Shown here: positions 40,401-55,400 of the stretch, one piece after another
Position numbering within the stretch: position 1 is the first letter of the stretch
How the letters are laid out: every line of letters begins with the position of its first letter
Assembly (NCBI GenBank): GCA_019155185.1
Contig: CM032805.1
Location: 16,335,942-16,399,941, forward strand
Length of the DNA: 64,000 bases
Source of the DNA: Beaufortia kweichowensis
Taxonomy: Eukaryota > Chordata > Actinopteri > Cypriniformes > Gastromyzontidae
Reading direction: 5' to 3'
Program-made: the position numbers and the translations under genes
Notes under the pieces: generated by a model
Database searches by the model: none
What the model was told of the DNA's origin: nothing
What the model saw: the letters and a program-made list of their open reading frames with translations, nothing else

Positions 40401-43400
40401 GCATCTTTACAAAAACATGCGGTTGCTAGTGTCTAGAGCCAAGCTGTATGTATAGACGTTTGAGTTTCTCTGTGGCATTCGCAGGCTTCGCTTCTTTAAT
40501 CAGTTGGAGGATGAGCTTCAGTCCCATCAGCATGAGGAACAGTGGCTGAGAGATAAAGGTCATCAGCTGGCACAGAGAGATGCTGAACTGGGCAGTGAGG
40601 TCTTGAGAGAGATCATCCTTCTGCAAAACACATGGGAGGACACCAAGAAGCTCATCGCTGAGAGGTCTGAGACCTTTTACTGACACATTAAAATAAAGTG
40701 ATTTTAGTAGGAATTAGGGATGCTCCGCATGATCGTCACATTCTCAGAGAACTTGCATATCAGTTATTTAAAGACAGGTCAAGATTGGTATCAGCCGATC
40801 ATGATGACAAGAAATCAGGATCCTTCATAAACACTTCATAAACACAGTTTGTATAACAGTACCGATAACAGAAAACCACAAATTGAAGTCACTTTGGATA
40901 TTTAGCTTCATGTTTTTGTTGCAGGCAGGAGCAGAGCGGTGCTTTGGTCGAGCTCATGAAAGATTATCACAGTCTGAAGTCTTCAATAAACACGATATTA
41001 GAGAACGCTGAAGCTATCGCTGATATTAAAACTGCTTTAAAAGACCAGGAGGACACCAGAAGATCCCTGATGAAGGTACAAGCTGAAGGATCAACATTAA
41101 GATTTAACTCAAACTGTCTAAGATGAGAAGATTTAATTGGTTTTGTTGTTTTTTAGCATGAAGCGGTGAAAGCAGAGATGGCCAGTAACCAGGACACACT
41201 AGAGCGTTTCTCCAGCAAAGGAAAGCAACTATTGAGTGAACTAAACAGGATCCCTGATTGTGACACCCAGATAGTGAAGACAGAAATGGATGCCACAGTC
41301 GACCAATGGCTGGATGTGAGTTTGTCAGAAGATCAATTATTCAGTCTTCATACAAAATTCATTTCATCACCAAATCCCTGTTTTTCTTCAACGCACAGGT
41401 GTCCGAGAAAATCGAGGACAACCTTGAAGGTCTCCGAAAGAGCTCGGCTTTGTGGTTGGACATTTATGACATCAGCGCAGAGATAGAAAGCTGGTCCAAC
41501 ATCTCCATCATGGATCTGGCAGATGGACTGAATAATTTTAATGACAGCCAGAAAACTGAAAACAAACTCTGTGAAGTCAAGGCATGTCAATGAATGTCGT
41601 AAAATAAAATAAAAATATGTATTTCTTTTCAAATATAATTGAATTAATTTTTTGTATTGTCCGTGTAGGTGGATGTTGGCCTAAAAGAAAAGAAGATAAA
41701 TACTTTACAACAGAAAGTATCAGAACTGACGGGCGGTCAGGACATCCCTGCTAAACTGCAGGTAACACTCATCTTTCTATCAGAGATGTTAGACATCTCT
41801 CCAGTTCATAGGTTTAATTGTGATATCTGGTTGTCATCTCATGTCAGGTCATGGAGACGGATCTCAGACGAAAGATTAACAACATAGAGGAGTTATGTGA
41901 TCAAGCCAAAAACAACCTTCAAGACTTTTGCTCTCAGAAGAGACAGCTGGTAGATTTCCTCTCGCAGATGTCTGAGTGGTTGAAGAACGTTGAGAGATCT
42001 TTACTGGATTCACCGTGTGAAACCGCTCCAGAGGAGATCTGCAGGGTTAAGGTAAAGATGACATCTGACACACATAAGCCGTGTTGGCATGAAATTCAGA
42101 TTTCAGATAAAGTTCTTTTTGTCTGTTTGTAGGAGATCCAAAAAGAGCTCCAGAACCAACAGACGAGCATCGACTCGGCCCGGGAAAGCCTGAACACGCT
42201 CTGTAGAAAATACCCATCAGAGGAGCTGGCGGCTTTGGGATCCTCTCTCACGGACCTCATCAAGAAATATGAAACGGTCAATCAGCTGTGTGTTAAAAAA
42301 CTGAACTCATTACAGCTCGGCCTGCAGCAGCACTTCAGCGGTCAGAATCATATCTTATCCTCTCTTTTAATAAAAAAAAAGGATAATTTCTTGATTATTG
42401 CTTTGGTTTCTTCTTCAGATCTTGTCAAAGAGTTTCACACATGGCTGTCAGGACAAAAGGAAATAGTGAGAGAATGCTCCGATCATTCTGGTGACATGAG
42501 TTTAGTAGAACGCAAACTACAAAAACTAAAGGTACATGATCTTACAAAAAATCTTAACTGAGTTAAATTGATAGTGTGATTTAATTCAGATTTATTTCTA
42601 TAGTACTTTTCTCAGTTTTGACATGGTAAATGTACATAGTTACTACAGACAGTACAGAGAAGAGTGAATCACAAAATGTAAGGGAATTTTTTACCATAAA
42701 AATGTACCACAGAATTACCATAAAATGTACTTAAAATCAGTAAGTAGCTTTACTACGTGAATAAAAATAGAGAAGGTGGTCTTAGCGGACGTCAGTAGGT
42801 CGTTTGACACTGATCCTCTCATGGATGTCTACAGGGAGCTCTGGAGCGGGTGGAAGATGGAGACAGCCGTCTAACTCACGTTTGTGCCGAGGGCGAGAAA
42901 CTCCTCCTGCATCTCCCCAAAGCCAGCGCAGGACACGTCCAGCAGAACCTCTCCTCCATCCAGCAGGACTGGGACAGCTATGTAGAACAGTGTAAACAGA
43001 ACCAGCAGAACCTAGAGGACAGTGCCAGCCTGCTGAACGGGTGAGAACCGCTCGCTGGGTTTGATATCAGAGAGACCGTTTGCTTAAAATAGTTCCCAAA
43101 GAAAAATTGTGTAAAATGTCTCTCCAGCTTTGACGGGCGTCTGGAGAGGTTGAGCCGCTGGTTGGAGCGCATGGACGTGAGGTTGAGCACAGAGCTGCCC
43201 GAGGGGAGACACGGCGATCAGGAGAAAGCCGCGCTGGAGCGGGTGGAGGAGTTTCAACATGAAGTGCTTAAAGAGAGGTCAGACAATCTCTCTTCATTGA
43301 GACCAGAATAGTAAATAATAGTTCATTGTATGAAACCTACAGACACATGCTCAAATGAATCTGTCAAGAAAAAATAATATATATATATATATAGTAATAT

Positions 43401-46400
43401 AAAAAATATTGTGCAGAAATCTTGTCTTGACTATTTTTGTTTTGCATTTTTATTACAGTTAAGCATTTTGTCCCTTAAATTTTTCAATCATTTAGTTAAT
43501 TAAATAATACATAGAAATAGAATTATGTCTATACAAATTTAAATTGTAGTACATAGATTGTTTGGATTAAATTGTTTAGAAAGATTGTGAATTATTTTCT
43601 ACAGGGATTCGTTTGAGAGTCTATGTCAGGAGGCTCAGGCTCTAAACGAAGGTGGGCACGGCAGCGGGGCGGAGCTGCGGGCGTCTGCGCAGTTGCAGCT
43701 GCAGCATCAGGCTCTGCTGAAGTCAGCGAGGGAGCGGCTGCGCGTGTGTCAGATGAGTCTGCAGGAGCAGCAGAACTTTGAGGAGATGCTGCACGGCACG
43801 TGGGCCTGGCTGAGCGGCGTTCAGGAGCGACTCAATTCACTCAACAGCACCAGCGGAAATAAAGAAACTCTGGAGAAACGACTCGGACTGGTGCAGGTCA
43901 GAAAACACATCTGTGCATGTGTATATTTAATAGCCTGTACTGATATTTTTGCATTGGACTGCTGTAAAGTCCTTTGGTGTTTGTTGTATTCAGGATATTT
44001 TGCTGATGAAGGGTGAAGGAGAGGTGAAGCTCAACATGACGGTTGGGAAGGGAGAGCAGGTGCTGAAAAACTGCAGTCGAGATAAACAGGAAGTCATTCG
44101 CTCTCAGCTCAAGAGTTTGAAGGATTCTTGGGCCAACATCCTCATGACGGCCATGAGCTGTCACAGGTGATATCTAAAAAAACAACAAAAAATAAATCAT
44201 GTACTCTAATCATTTAACTGGTAAAAAAAAAGAAGTTATTTTTAGTGGTGTGAACGATACACTTCAATCAAGATTTAATACAGCGCATGGTACAAGGGTC
44301 ATGATTGTATTGTATGATATTGTAGCATTGTGTGACAACATTTTGAAGAGATTTAAAGATGAAACGGAAAAGTTGAACCTTGTGTATGTAAGTAAGAGTT
44401 ATGTGAGTTTTAACATAAAATTTAAATTAAATTAAATTAAAATGAACAGATGCTAACAGATAACTTCTTAAAGAGGTAAAAGCACAAAAACTTAAGATTA
44501 AAACTTAAAAGATTATATATTGTGACACAGGTGACATGTTCGCTGCTCAACTCGTCATATCATTTTTAGTATGGCGATATATCGTTACACCCGTGTTCGT
44601 TTTTAATTGACAGACTTTTTGGTGCATCTGTGCATTTCGTGCAGTGTGTGTTTATAATTGGACTTGTAGATTTGTAGTTCCTAAATCTTTAAATCTTCCT
44701 AAATTTTGCTTTCAAATTGTTAAGATGTAGTACAATTTCAGATATAAATAAAGAGTTTCTTAGAAATGTGTAATTCATTCTGGATAAGAATGAGTCTAAT
44801 CCTATACTGTATGTCATGTGATGCAGTCGTCTGGAGTGGACGGTGGCTCAGTGGTCCAGTTATCAGGAGAATAAATCTCAGCTCCAGCAGTGGATGGAGA
44901 TGGTGGAGCAGGAGGTTGGTGTAGCTCTTCCTCAGCAGACCGGACTAAAGGAGAAATCCTGTCTGCTGGAGCGTCTGCGGGCCATACAGGCTGACGTGGA
45001 CGTCCATTCATCAGCTCTGACCCGTCTGAACGAGAAAGCAACAGAGCTGTATGAGAAGACTGGAGATCAGACATTTGCTGAAGAACAGAAATCTGAGTTT
45101 AATACCCAGTTTACTAACATCACAGCAGTTATTAAGGTAAAAATATCACCATGGATGTTTCTGGGCTCACCTTTTGATCCAAAAGCTACAGTACACACAC
45201 TTCATTTCATGTGTCGATGTTTTCCAAAAATGGAGACGGTGAGGAGCATCTGTTATTATCCTTGTGTTCGTATGACTGATATGTTTTATACTCTTCTGTG
45301 CAATAGAGTAAAGTCCAGCAGATGGACGAGGTGGTGAAAGAACACGAACAGTATGTGGAGTCTGTTCGTGACCTCAACGACTGGCTCACGTCCGCTAAAG
45401 AAGAACTCCAGCGCTGGTCCGACATGTCCGGAGATGCAGCGTCTGTTCAGAGAAAACTCTCCAAAGTCAGAGTAAGTATACTGTATGAGCGTTAAGCTCT
45501 TCTCTAGCTGCACAGCTTTGACGTCAACGCAATGCCATTTCAGGAACTGTTAGACTCCAGAAGGTGCGGACGTGAGCGTCTGACGCGAGTGCAGCGGTGC
45601 GGGGCCGCCACTCGAGATCACTCGTCCACAATGGGCTGCGAGGTGCTGGAGAGAGAGGAGGCCGGACTGCTGTCGGCCTGGGAGCATTGGGAACGTGGAG
45701 CCAAACACGTCTGCTCCGGTCTGGAGGGGGTTCTGGATCAGATGGCAAACTCTGAGCAGGAGTTTAACAGTCTGGCTGCGCAGCTGGAGCAAGATCTGCA
45801 GGAGTTCAGCTGCAAACTGCAGGAGTGGAGGAGAAACCTGCAGCAGGTGGAGGAGATGACGGCGGGAGAAGAGGTCGTACAAGGCTGGCAGATAGCAAAG
45901 GTAATGCTTAAAGTGGTGGAGATTTGATGGAGTTCTCGGGTTGTGTTTCATTTAAGTATTAACTTAGTCTCAGATGTTTCTCCTAAAATTGTTTACATTA
46001 GAAAAAAATTAAATTATGAGTCAACTGTGAAGCTACATGAAGAGGATGGAGATTGTATAGGTAAAATAAAACCTAGATTTGAGTAAATTTGATGAGAAAT
46101 GTTTGAGTTCATATTGAAATCTTCAATAATATTGACTTTTGATAAATCTGAGTTGAGTTTGTGTCATTGTTGAGATCTCTTCTCTCTGATGACAGAGACA
46201 TTTGTGAGATTTCTGACTCTTTTCCTCAGGAGAAATTTCTGAGAGTCTTAAAAAAGTTTCCATTTGCTCTTCATTTAATCTACTTGATGTTTAGGAGAAA
46301 TAATTGATATATTAAAGAGATTTTCTTTGTAGTATCTGGTGTTTTTAGCAGCACTAATTGTTTGTTTTTTGACTCTGAAACATATGATTGATTTCTCATG

Positions 46401-49400
46401 TCTCAGGACACACTGGAAGCTCTTCTAAACGTGGAGCCCATGTCTGATAACCTGAAGTCTCAGCTGAATGACCTGTGTCGCTTCTCTAGAGATCTGGGAG
46501 CTCAATCTGAGAGAGTCTCCACCCTCATCAAAGAATACAACAGGTATGAGATCTTACAGCTCTGAAGTAAACCAAAATACATTGTACATGGAATCAGAAA
46601 GACTTTTTCCAAACCCTGAAGATAAAACTGGTTCTTTAATTTTTACGCGTTTCCAGTCTCAGTCTCCAGGCGTCTCGAGAGTGTCAAGGGAAAGAGAAAC
46701 TCCTGGAACAGAAATTTCGCGCTTGTTATCGAGACTTCCAGCAGTGGCTGGTCAGTGCCAAAATCAACACGGCTAAATGTTTTGATGTGCCTCAGAACCT
46801 CGCGGAAGCATCATCAAGCCTGCAGAAGATCCAGGTTTGTTTATTTATTATTTACATTATTTAAAAAAACACCCAACAATTCCTTTACATCTGAGTGTCT
46901 CTTTGGTCGCAGGAGTTTGTGAGTGACCTAGAGCAAGGCCAAGGGAAACTGAACGCTGTGGCGGCCAGCGGAGAGCTACTGATGAGCATCACATCTAAAG
47001 ACAGAGTTGAATCTATTAAAGCCAAAATCAACACAGCCAGAGAAGACTGGAAAACACTCATGACCAACCTGCACCAGAGAGAAAACGCTTTACAGGTTAA
47101 TAGATCAAACTAAGAGAAGACAGGAAGCAAACTGAAAAGTCTTTGTTGTGTTTTAATGTTCAGCCTGACAGGAAACGGATTCAACGTGTGTTATTATATT
47201 AAACAAAAACTATAGAAATTGACATTTTAACATCATCATCATGTAAAGTTTTTCTTTTAATATAGAGACCATAGGAGACGCATATTTACTTGTAAAGGCA
47301 ATACAACCCAAAGAAATTTCAACAACAGTAATGGGAATTAAAGTAAAAAAGAACGATTAAAATAAATGCAAATATGAAATAAAATGATTATAAAAAAGTA
47401 AGAAAATTCTAAATGAAATACAAGAGAGTTGTAGGTTGCTTTTATGTTTAAATAATGTAATTGTTATATGTTATTTTGTTATTTTGTTGTTTGACTTTTA
47501 ACGCAACTTCATTGTTCGTTTTTTCAGAATCTTCAGGCTCAGATGAGAGACTTTGAGACGAGCGTTGAGCCTCTTCAGGATTGGTTAAATGATACTGAAG
47601 AAGCCGTTCAGGAGAGCAGCAGTCGTCTTCATGACCTCACAGCTAAAAAACAGGAGCTGCACAGGTTACAGGTGTAGTACAATATCATCAAAATCACTTT
47701 CAAAACCATCACACATCACATTCTGTCTTATCCGATCGGATATCATTCGATCCAATTCCTTATTGTCCAAGTACAGATGTTATCCTAAAAGGTATTTCCA
47801 CCTGATGCGATCTCCTTTATATTGTTACTGACCTGTATTATTTTCCTTTCAAATGTATTAGTTGATCAATAATCTGTGATTGAAACCATCATCCCCTAAA
47901 AGCAAGACATCTCGCTTTATTCTGCATCTCACCTTATCCTCGTGTTAACATCGCTTACATCTGTTCTCACCGCCAGCTGCCATGTGCTTCATTAACCCGT
48001 CTGACTAACTGTGTGTGTGTGTGAGTGACGCCGCCTGTGCTGACCTGCCTGTGCTTTCAGTCTCTGCTGGAGGAACTCTCCTCTCAGGAGTCTCAGCTGC
48101 TCAGGTTAAGAGAGAAGGCCCAGCACCTGTATGACGGACACACGGCCGGAAAGAGCTTTGTGCACCGTGTCTCGCAGCTCTCTGCGCAGTATCTAGCTTT
48201 AAGCAACCTGACCAAGGTAACGTCCCGTCTGCGTGCCGCTGGCTGCCTGCGCTCTGTGGAAACTAAATAAAGTTCAGTTTTAGATCTGGTGTCTTTGTAT
48301 GGTGTCATGTTTAAAATTAATTAATTCTGTCTTAATTACGCCGTTGTGTGGTTACAAACCCAAATGACTTTCTTTCTTTTGTGTAAGAAATCAAAATCTA
48401 ATAATATTGACTCACTGTTATTCACTATTATTGATGATCTTTTGTGGGGGTTTTAAGAAAGTTTTATGGGTTTGAAACAACATGATGTTGAGTAAATTAT
48501 GACAGATTGTTTCTTTCAGTTTATGAACAAGAGGTTTGATGTCATGTATTTAAGTTTCGATATGACTTTTCTTTTAAGAAGTTCATTTTAACACCGTAAT
48601 GAGGTGTTCACGGCAATGTAAGTTTGTATTTTATGGCCTAACTACTAATAAACCAAAAACTCACTGAATAATCAATCCAGTAAGTAAATCGTCGTTCCCT
48701 TTAAGACATTCATGGTTCAAATAAACTTCCCTTACCAAATGATTTATTAACTAAACTGTAATGATCATGAAGTCTGAATATTTACAGTCATTGTTTATCG
48801 TTGATTACGAATCTAAAGAGAGTTCCACTGATTTTGTTAAACTCATCCTTTAGGAGAAAGCCTCACGAATCGACCGTATCGTGTCCGAGCATCAGCTGTT
48901 CTCTCAGGGTTTGAAAGAACTGCAGAATTGGGTTGCCGACACCAGTCACATGCTACAGACATACTGCACTCCAACCGCTGACAAGAACGTCCTGGACAGC
49001 CGGATGATCAAACTCGAGGTTGAACATATTGTCACAAATGAAACGAAATGTCCGTGTCACAGCAGATCTAACCGGAAACATCTTTCAGGCTTTACTGACG
49101 GCACGTCAAGAGAAGGAGATACAGTTAAAGATGCTGATGACACGAGGAGAATCTGTCCAAAGAAACACATCTGCTGAGGGCGTCACGCTCGTACGCAAAC
49201 AAATCGAAGATCTCAGAGATTCATGGGATGGACTGCTGTCTGCATCTATTCAATGCAAAAGGTCAATGAGCATATCACAAACCATAAAACGACCTAAACA
49301 CAAATCAGGTCCGAAGTAAAACTTTAGTTTCGATATAAGTATTACTTTTATTTTTTCATTTATAAAGTTTCATTAAGAACAATTAAAGATTTTAGTCCTT

Positions 49401-52400
49401 TTAGTGTACTTTTTTTAAACTTAAAAAACACACAAAAAAGTTTTTTAAGGTTTTAGTATATTTCTTTTAACCAAAAAATAAGACTAAGAGTACGAAATAT
49501 ACTTTCAGTCTACATTTTATATAGTATATAAATTAATATCAAGAACTTCACCTCCCAAAAAAAATGATGTCACCATTTATTCACCCTCATATACGACTCT
49601 TTCTTCTGCTGAACACAAAAGAAGATATTTTGAAGCATGTTGATAACCAAACAACATTTGACCCCCATTGACTTTCATTGTATTAACACAAAACCACTGA
49701 GACATTTCTTAAAATATCTTCTTTCAGAAAAAAGAAAGTCAGGTTTATACAGGTTTGAAATGACTTAAGGGTAAATAAATCAGCTGAAAAGCTTTCTTCA
49801 GTCTCCAATTAAAACCTTGAACCTTGTGCAATGTTAAATGGCTCCTGATCAGGATGTTTCTTAGCTTTCGGCATTATTAAAAATCGTAACATCTATGGTG
49901 TTTGGTTTTAAACAGTCAGCTGGAGGGCGCTCTCTCACAATGGACGAGTTACCAGGAGGATGTGCGTCAGTTCGTGAGCTGGATGGAGACGGTGGAGGAG
50001 ACGTTAAACTCTGCAGACAAACAGTGCTCGGAGATGAGAGATAAAACCACCAACCTGGGCAAAGCCAAAGTAGGCAGATGTGTTTTGCTTTTTTACTAAG
50101 TGCAAATTATTTTCTGTTTGTTTTAAAAACACTAAATACTCCCCAAATATTTCAGTTGTTGTATGAAGATGTTGTAAGTCACAGCAGCGTCCTGGAGGTC
50201 ATCTCCATGAAGGGATCCAACATGGCCGAGCATTACGTCACCCAGCTGGAGATTCAAGACTTGCAGGAGCGGTACGGCATCATGAAAGATAAAGCTCAGG
50301 TATGACCTACGATTCATGAGTTTGCAGCTACTTTAGTTTGGTATAAAGAGACTCACGTTGTTTTCTTTTTTCAGTGTGCTGTAACCAAAGCCGAAGAGCT
50401 GGTGTCGGCCCATCACGAGTATCAGAAGAGCCTGCACGAGTTTAAAGACTGGCTGGAACAACAGCAGGAGACGTTGAGCTGTTACACGCAGCTGGAGGGA
50501 GATGTGGAGACGCTGGAGGAGACGCTGCGAAAGCTCCAGGAGCTGCAGGTGCACTGTACCGAGGGTCAGGCTCTGCTCAACACGCTGCTGGTGAACCGTG
50601 AGCAGGTGATTCCCTGGGGAACTCCTCAGCAGGAGGACAGGTGTCTGGAGACGGTCCAGCAGGATTGGAGCTCGTATCAGGCCCGGCTCGGTGAGACCCG
50701 GTGTCAACTCAACAGCGCTCTGGCCAAACTCAGACAGATCGAGCAGAAGTTCCAGCGGCTGGACAACTGGCTGAAGGTGATGGAGAGTAAAGGACAGTTG
50801 AGATCTGGACGTCGCTCAGACAGAGCGACAAAAGAAGCTCAGCTGCAGCTCCTGAAGGTCAGTGAAGACAACCGGAGAAGTAAAACATATGAGCTGGCAA
50901 ACCACACGTTCAGTCTGTTATAGTGATGGCTTTACATGGTGTATATGAAGATATTGTGTAATGTTTGTGCAGGGTTGGCATGAGGAGGTGCTGGTCTATC
51001 AGGAGGAGATTGAGGGTCTCAGTCTTCTAGCTCAACAGGTTTTAGAAGAGATGCCTATCAGCAGCAGAGTCAGTACAAGAGCTACACAACTCACATCACG
51101 ATACCACGCCCTGCTGCTACACCTGCTGGTACAGTTTATACACACACACACAAGAATACACACAATCACACATACAGAATTGCACACAATCACACACTTG
51201 CAATCTCACAGACAAAGAAACAAACACAATCACTCACACACACAATTACACACAATCACACATACAGATTACACACAATCACACATACAGATTACACACA
51301 ATCACACATACAGATTACACACAATCACACACTTGCAGTCTCACAGACAATCTCACAGACAAAGAAACAAACACAATCACTCACACACACAAATACACAC
51401 AATCACACATACAGAATTGCACACAATCTTACATACAATCTCACAAACAAAGAAACAAACACAATCACTCACACACACAATTACACACAATGACACACAA
51501 TAACACATACAGATTACACACAATCACACATACAGATAACACACAATCACACACAATCACACATACACACACAATCACTCACACACACAATTACACACAA
51601 TCACACACTTGCAATCTCACACACAATCTCACAGACAAAGAAACAAACACAATCACACACACACACACACTCAGACAAAAACTGAAACATACACACAAAC
51701 ATCACACACATTCTTGCAATTACACACAAACACACATACACTTGTGTATACACACACAAACACACAATTTTTTCTATCTATTATCACATTCCTTGAACAT
51801 CTGTTGCTTTTACAAAAGCTAAATTTTAGTTGAATCCATTTAAACTCAAACACTTTTTGTACATTTAGAAAAGAAACTCTGTGTTTAATAAAATATAATC
51901 ATATTGTGATTGTTGTGTAGGACACAATGAAGCAGCTGAAGGAGGAGGTGTCCAGCATTGAAGAATCTCAGAGTGTCTTCCGCACTTTCTCTGATTGGTT
52001 GAGCACGGCACAAAAAAACTTTAGCAGCGTGACCAACACTAGCATTGATGTGGTCGATCGTGTTGCCCTGGAGAAGAAGATGAAGAAACTAGAGGTACGA
52101 GATCAGACCTTCATACTTCATGAAACAATTGCAAAGGAATCTATTACATACACATCCACTTATATAAAGTTTATTTAATATTTCAGACTCTCCAGGGTGA
52201 CATGGAGCTGGGTCACACCTTCCTGAAGACCATGCGTGAAAAGACCGGTCGTGCCATGATGTTTCTGGAGGAAGCAGAAGGAGAGCAACTAAAGGATGAA
52301 GTTGACACCCAACTGTCCCAACTGGAGAGTCTGATCCGAGCCCTGCGCTCCGAAATCAGTACCACAGAGAAGTCCATACAGCTCTCCAAAGACTTCCTAG

Positions 52401-55400
52401 ACAAATATAAAACTCAAACACAATGGCTGACAGAGACGAAATCACTCCTGGCTTCACCTGTCGAGCAGAAAGCTGAACTTTACCAGAAGAAAGCTCAATT
52501 AGCCAAATATAAGGTGAGCAAAACACACATCTCTGATAAAACATTCAACCTTACTTTAGGTTCATTTTATTAAGTATACTTAAGAAAGAAGTTTAGGTAG
52601 TACATACTAGTACTCGTATGCTTGTAAGTGTATTTCAATACTGCTTGGGAGTAAATCTGCAAACGTTTTATTTTATAAAAGGGCAATTCCAGCAATGCAT
52701 GTGACATTTAAAACTTGAAATGTAAAATATAAACAGAATGTATTTGTTACCAATATATTGAATCATCTGTTTATATTTTACTAAAGTCCTGTTGATGGAG
52801 TCCAGACATCAGAAAAATATCAGTCTATACACGAGTTATTTATTTTAAAAATTGGAAATATTCATGTGTGATGGATGTGATAATTAAAGAACACACGTTT
52901 CGAGATTAAACATACTTTGTAGGATTTCTGTGAATTAAAATACACAAACCAGAAGCAATAATACCCAACAAATGAAGAAGAGATGACTCTTTAAAGAACA
53001 TAAAATAGTTTCATGTCTTTCTGTTTCATTTATGAGGAATATGGACTTGTTATAAATGTGACAATTCTGAAAACAGCACTTTACGTGACTATGAAAAATC
53101 ATGATTTAAACATAAATAATGCTTTGAAAACTTTAAGAGAGACCTCACATGAGGATTTAAACCACCAAATATTGACATCTGAACTTTTAGATGTCGTAAG
53201 ATTGTCCTTACAGCTTTGTTTTTGCCAATCCACTTATAGACGATCCAGCAGAGCATACAATCCCATGAGTCTGCAGTCATATCTGTTATTGAGAGAGGAG
53301 AAGCTCTTCTAGAAACTATCCGTGACCCGTCCATCAGCGAGAACATCGGCAAGCTGAAGACCGACTATCAAGACCTGTGCAATGATGCTAAGGTATTACC
53401 TGCAACACAAAAAATCCCTTTCCATGCATCGGTTCTGCTCTAACATCATCGTGTTGATTTTAGGTCCGTGTGCAGAGCCTGACGGAGAGCGTCCGAGAGC
53501 ACGAGGACTATAACGGTGAACTACAGGAGGTGGAGAAATGGCTGCTACAGATGTCCAGCCGGCTGGTCACCTCAGACTCCATGCAAAGCGGAAATCTGGA
53601 GACGGCTACACAACAACTAGCCAGACACAAGGTGTGTGATGTAACATACTGTATGAGAAATCCAGGACGAACACAAAGTGTGATTTTCTGATGTCTGCTT
53701 AGGCAATAATGGAGGAGATAGCCGGATTCGAGGAGCGTTTGACGTGTCTGAAAGAGAAAGGCGATCGTCTCATCAGTAGCTGCACGGAGCAAGTTCAAGC
53801 TAAGATCGGTCAGCAGATCCAAGCGGAGCAACAGGGAACCCGAGACAGTTATTCGGCCATCTGCAGCACGGCTCAGCGTGTGAGAATCACAACACGTCAT
53901 CAAACACAAGTGACAGGTGTGATTGTATGTTGAAGGTTAATATTGAGCGTTTGGTGTATCAGGTGTATCAGAGTCTGGATCGCGAGCTTCAGAAGCACGT
54001 GAGTCATCAGGACACGCTGCAGCAGTGTAAGACGTGGCTGTCCACCGTTAAAGACGAGATCCAGCTGCACGCACAGACTCCATACGGCCTGCAGGAGGCT
54101 CTCAAACAGGTACAAACGCTGTGAGATTTATGAGGATTTTCACATTTAATAAACGCTTTCCGGCCATTGCATAACTTATGCATCAAAGCCCTTAATGATT
54201 ACATATTAATAATGTTTTTAAGAGAAATGATCTCTTACAAAAGTTAACCATGTTTACTATAGTTAAGCCTTGTGGTTTTGCCACAGTGACAATGAGCTTT
54301 TCTGTAGATTTGGCACAAAAGCATATGGAATTGAAATTTCCATGTGTCTGAAGTACACTTTTAAAATCTTTTTCATAGTCTAACAACAAATAAAATGATT
54401 ATTTTCTGTTACTTAACCTCATAACTGTACATTTAAGATATTAATTCTTTTTATTCATTTTAGGTATTTTTATTTATTTAAATTTATTTATTTTTCAAAA
54501 TTACATTTACTTTTTTTATGTTTGTTGTTATACAAATGTGTTAAACATTTATTCTTGAGTCTTAGACCTTTCCATCAATATATAGTTTTTCATGATTAGA
54601 TAAAAATTTGACATTAAATATTAAAATGAATAGTGTGTTAACAGGTTAATTTAATCCAATACATCTTCATGTCAATACTTACAATAAATACCTCTTTAAG
54701 GTTTTTCACATTTTGTTTTAAATGAAATGTTGATGTTTCTTCCACAGATGAAGCATCTGCGAGCTCTTCAGGAACAGGCCAGCACATATCTGGATCTGGT
54801 GTGTTCTGTGTGTGATTTATCAGATGAAGCTGTGAGAGAAACAGCGGCCAAAATACAGCAAACTAAGACTATGGTAACTGCAAAACCTCATCCGGGATAT
54901 AACATTTCATTTATCCATTATAAGATATTGAAGTTTATGATGAATGTCTTGAATTGTACAGATTGAGGAGAAGATGACAACTTCTCAAGAGCTGTCAGAC
55001 AGCTGGAGGGAGATTAAAGAACAGAAACAGGAGCTGTCAACACTTTTCCAGGATATGGAACAGCAATTACAAAGTCTCTCCAGAAGACCTGCTGAACTAG
55101 AGCCCAAGATTGCTCAAAACATGCTGGATCAAGCCAAAGTACAAGCATTATGTTAATTTCTGCCACAAATGTCGTTTTAAATGTATTTAAAGACATCTGT
55201 GATCGTGCTTTCGTCTGCTACATCAATGCATTTTATATACAAATTTTTTATTCACAACATGAACTTACAATTAAATTATTTGCTCATAAAACAGACAGTT
55301 CAGTAAGAACTAATATACTGCAGGATGTGACTCGACTTTTATCATCTTGGATTTGTTAGAGGACATTGTTAAGCTTGGATATTATTGGTTATTATATTAT

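Noticed and set aside
45550..45951. 133-codon minus-strand ORF opposite exon 56
   Set aside because: GC-rich antisense shadow of a supported coding exon.
50333..50707. 124-codon minus-strand ORF opposite exon 66
   Set aside because: Antisense shadow of a 483-nt syne1 exon.
51200..51660. CRISPR-like repeat-spacer pattern
   Set aside because: The spacers are themselves CA-rich repeats and the genome is vertebrate; it is a higher-order tandem array.
51140..51833. Plus-strand ORFs rich in THT/HN next to exon 67
   Set aside because: They are frames through the CA-rich array, and the exon 67 donor lies before them.
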